NCBI GenBank assembly: GCA_023397905.1
Contig: JAEWSZ010000115.1
Location: forward strand, 1-14,440
Length of the DNA stretch: 14,440 nt
Direction of reading: 5' to 3'
Source: Bacillota bacterium
Lineage (GTDB): Bacteria > Bacillota > Clostridia > Acetivibrionales > DSM-1351
In this document: positions 14,129 through 14,440 of the stretch, piece after piece
Numbering within the stretch: the stretch's first letter is position 1
Layout of the letters: the number at the start of each line of letters is the position of its first letter
Translations under genes and position numbers: made by a program
The notes under the pieces: model-generated
What the model was told of the DNA's origin: nothing
Database searches by the model: none
What the model saw: the letters and a program-made list of their open reading frames with translations, nothing else

Positions 14129-14440
14129 TTGAAGCATAAAGATATGAAATCCGATGCTGAATTTATAATAAAAGAGGCAATTGAACACTCATTGCCGGAT
14201 TCAGCCGTTAGGGCCTCACTTTCAAAATGCTCATTCCATGGACCGGTTTATCTGGTGGCAATCGGAAAAGCTGCCTGGCAGATGGCTGCCGCTGCGCAAG
14301 CAGAGCTGGGAAGCAAACTGCGCAGGGGTGTGGTATTAACTAAATACGGTCATTCCCGGGGAAAGCTTTCCGGCATGGATATCCTGGAAGCAGGACATCC
14401 TGTTCCGGATCAGAACACTGTCATAGGGACTGAGGAGATT
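14129..14440 (+). CDS. Glycerate 2-kinase, DUF4147/MOFRL family (5' end only)
   Basis: The first 104 codons of a gene run off the right edge. The encoded N-terminus has the family landmarks VYLVAIGKAAWQMA, GVVLTKYGHS and EAGHPVPDQNT, typical of the DUF4147 domain of GckA/TtuD-type glycerate kinases. These make phosphoglycerate from D-glycerate and ATP. The preferred start is TTG 14129, with AAGGAGGTG at 14110-14118. The in-frame ATG at 14144 is too far from that site, though AGAGGA at 14121 leaves some doubt. It follows the permeases without a terminator, so the importer operon also encodes the enzyme that consumes the glycerate made by GarR in the first operon. It is a different gene from the fragment at the left edge, whose C-terminal end belongs to the same family. 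The catalytic C-terminal half is not in the window. Confidence 0.88.
   Translation, partial: MKHKDMKSDAEFIIKEAIEHSLPDSAVRASLSKCSFHGPVYLVAIGKAAWQMAAAAQAELGSKLRRGVVLTKYGHSRGKLSGMDILEAGHPVPDQNTVIGTEEI

Overview
The window looks like a low-GC Firmicute, most likely a member of the Clostridia. The DNA is AT-rich, with strong GGAGG-type ribosome binding sites and some TTG/GTG starts. Other clues are a transketolase split into two polypeptides, a large membrane-anchored AraC-type regulator, and a CUT1 sugar ABC importer with no ATPase gene beside it. This placement rests on gene style, not on a marker gene. Every gene is on the + strand.

Layout. (1) 1-146 is the 3' end of a MOFRL-type glycerate kinase. 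(2) 147-568 is non-coding: three stem-loops, then a long promoter/operator block. (3) 569-5249 is a tight five- to six-cistron catabolic operon: Asp/Glu-racemase-like protein, RpiB-family isomerase, transketolase N and C subunits, tartronate semialdehyde reductase (GarR), and a xylose-isomerase-like TIM-barrel epimerase/isomerase. A strong terminator follows. (4) 5366-8260 is a cytoplasmic GH78 alpha-L-rhamnosidase with its own terminator. (5) 8367-10634 is a transmembrane AraC-family regulator. (6) 10635-10902 carries a second copy of the promoter/operator block. (7) 10903-14440 holds a lipoprotein sugar-binding protein, two permeases and the 5' end of a second glycerate kinase.

How it fits together. 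The two operons start from near-identical ~170 bp control regions (about 84% identical by hand count, the same -35/17 bp/-10 geometry). They are therefore probably one regulon of the AraC-type protein encoded between them. The importer brings in a glycoside or sugar acid, and the rhamnosidase trims it in the cytoplasm. The isomerase/epimerase-like proteins would reshape a carboxylated sugar. The split transketolase is the only clear carbon-carbon cleaving enzyme in view; it would remove a two-carbon unit and leave a short aldehyde acid. GarR would reduce tartronate semialdehyde to D-glycerate, and the glycerate kinase at the end of the transport operon would feed it into glycolysis. No sugar kinase or aldolase is present.

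The most interesting reading is a transketolase-based sugar-acid pathway, formally a carboxylate counterpart of the sulfo-transketolase route for sulfoquinovose. The substrate cannot be fixed from sequence. Support comes from an RpiB-family protein that has lost the ring-opening His and two phosphate-contacting residues, and from a racemase-like protein with only one of the two family cysteines.
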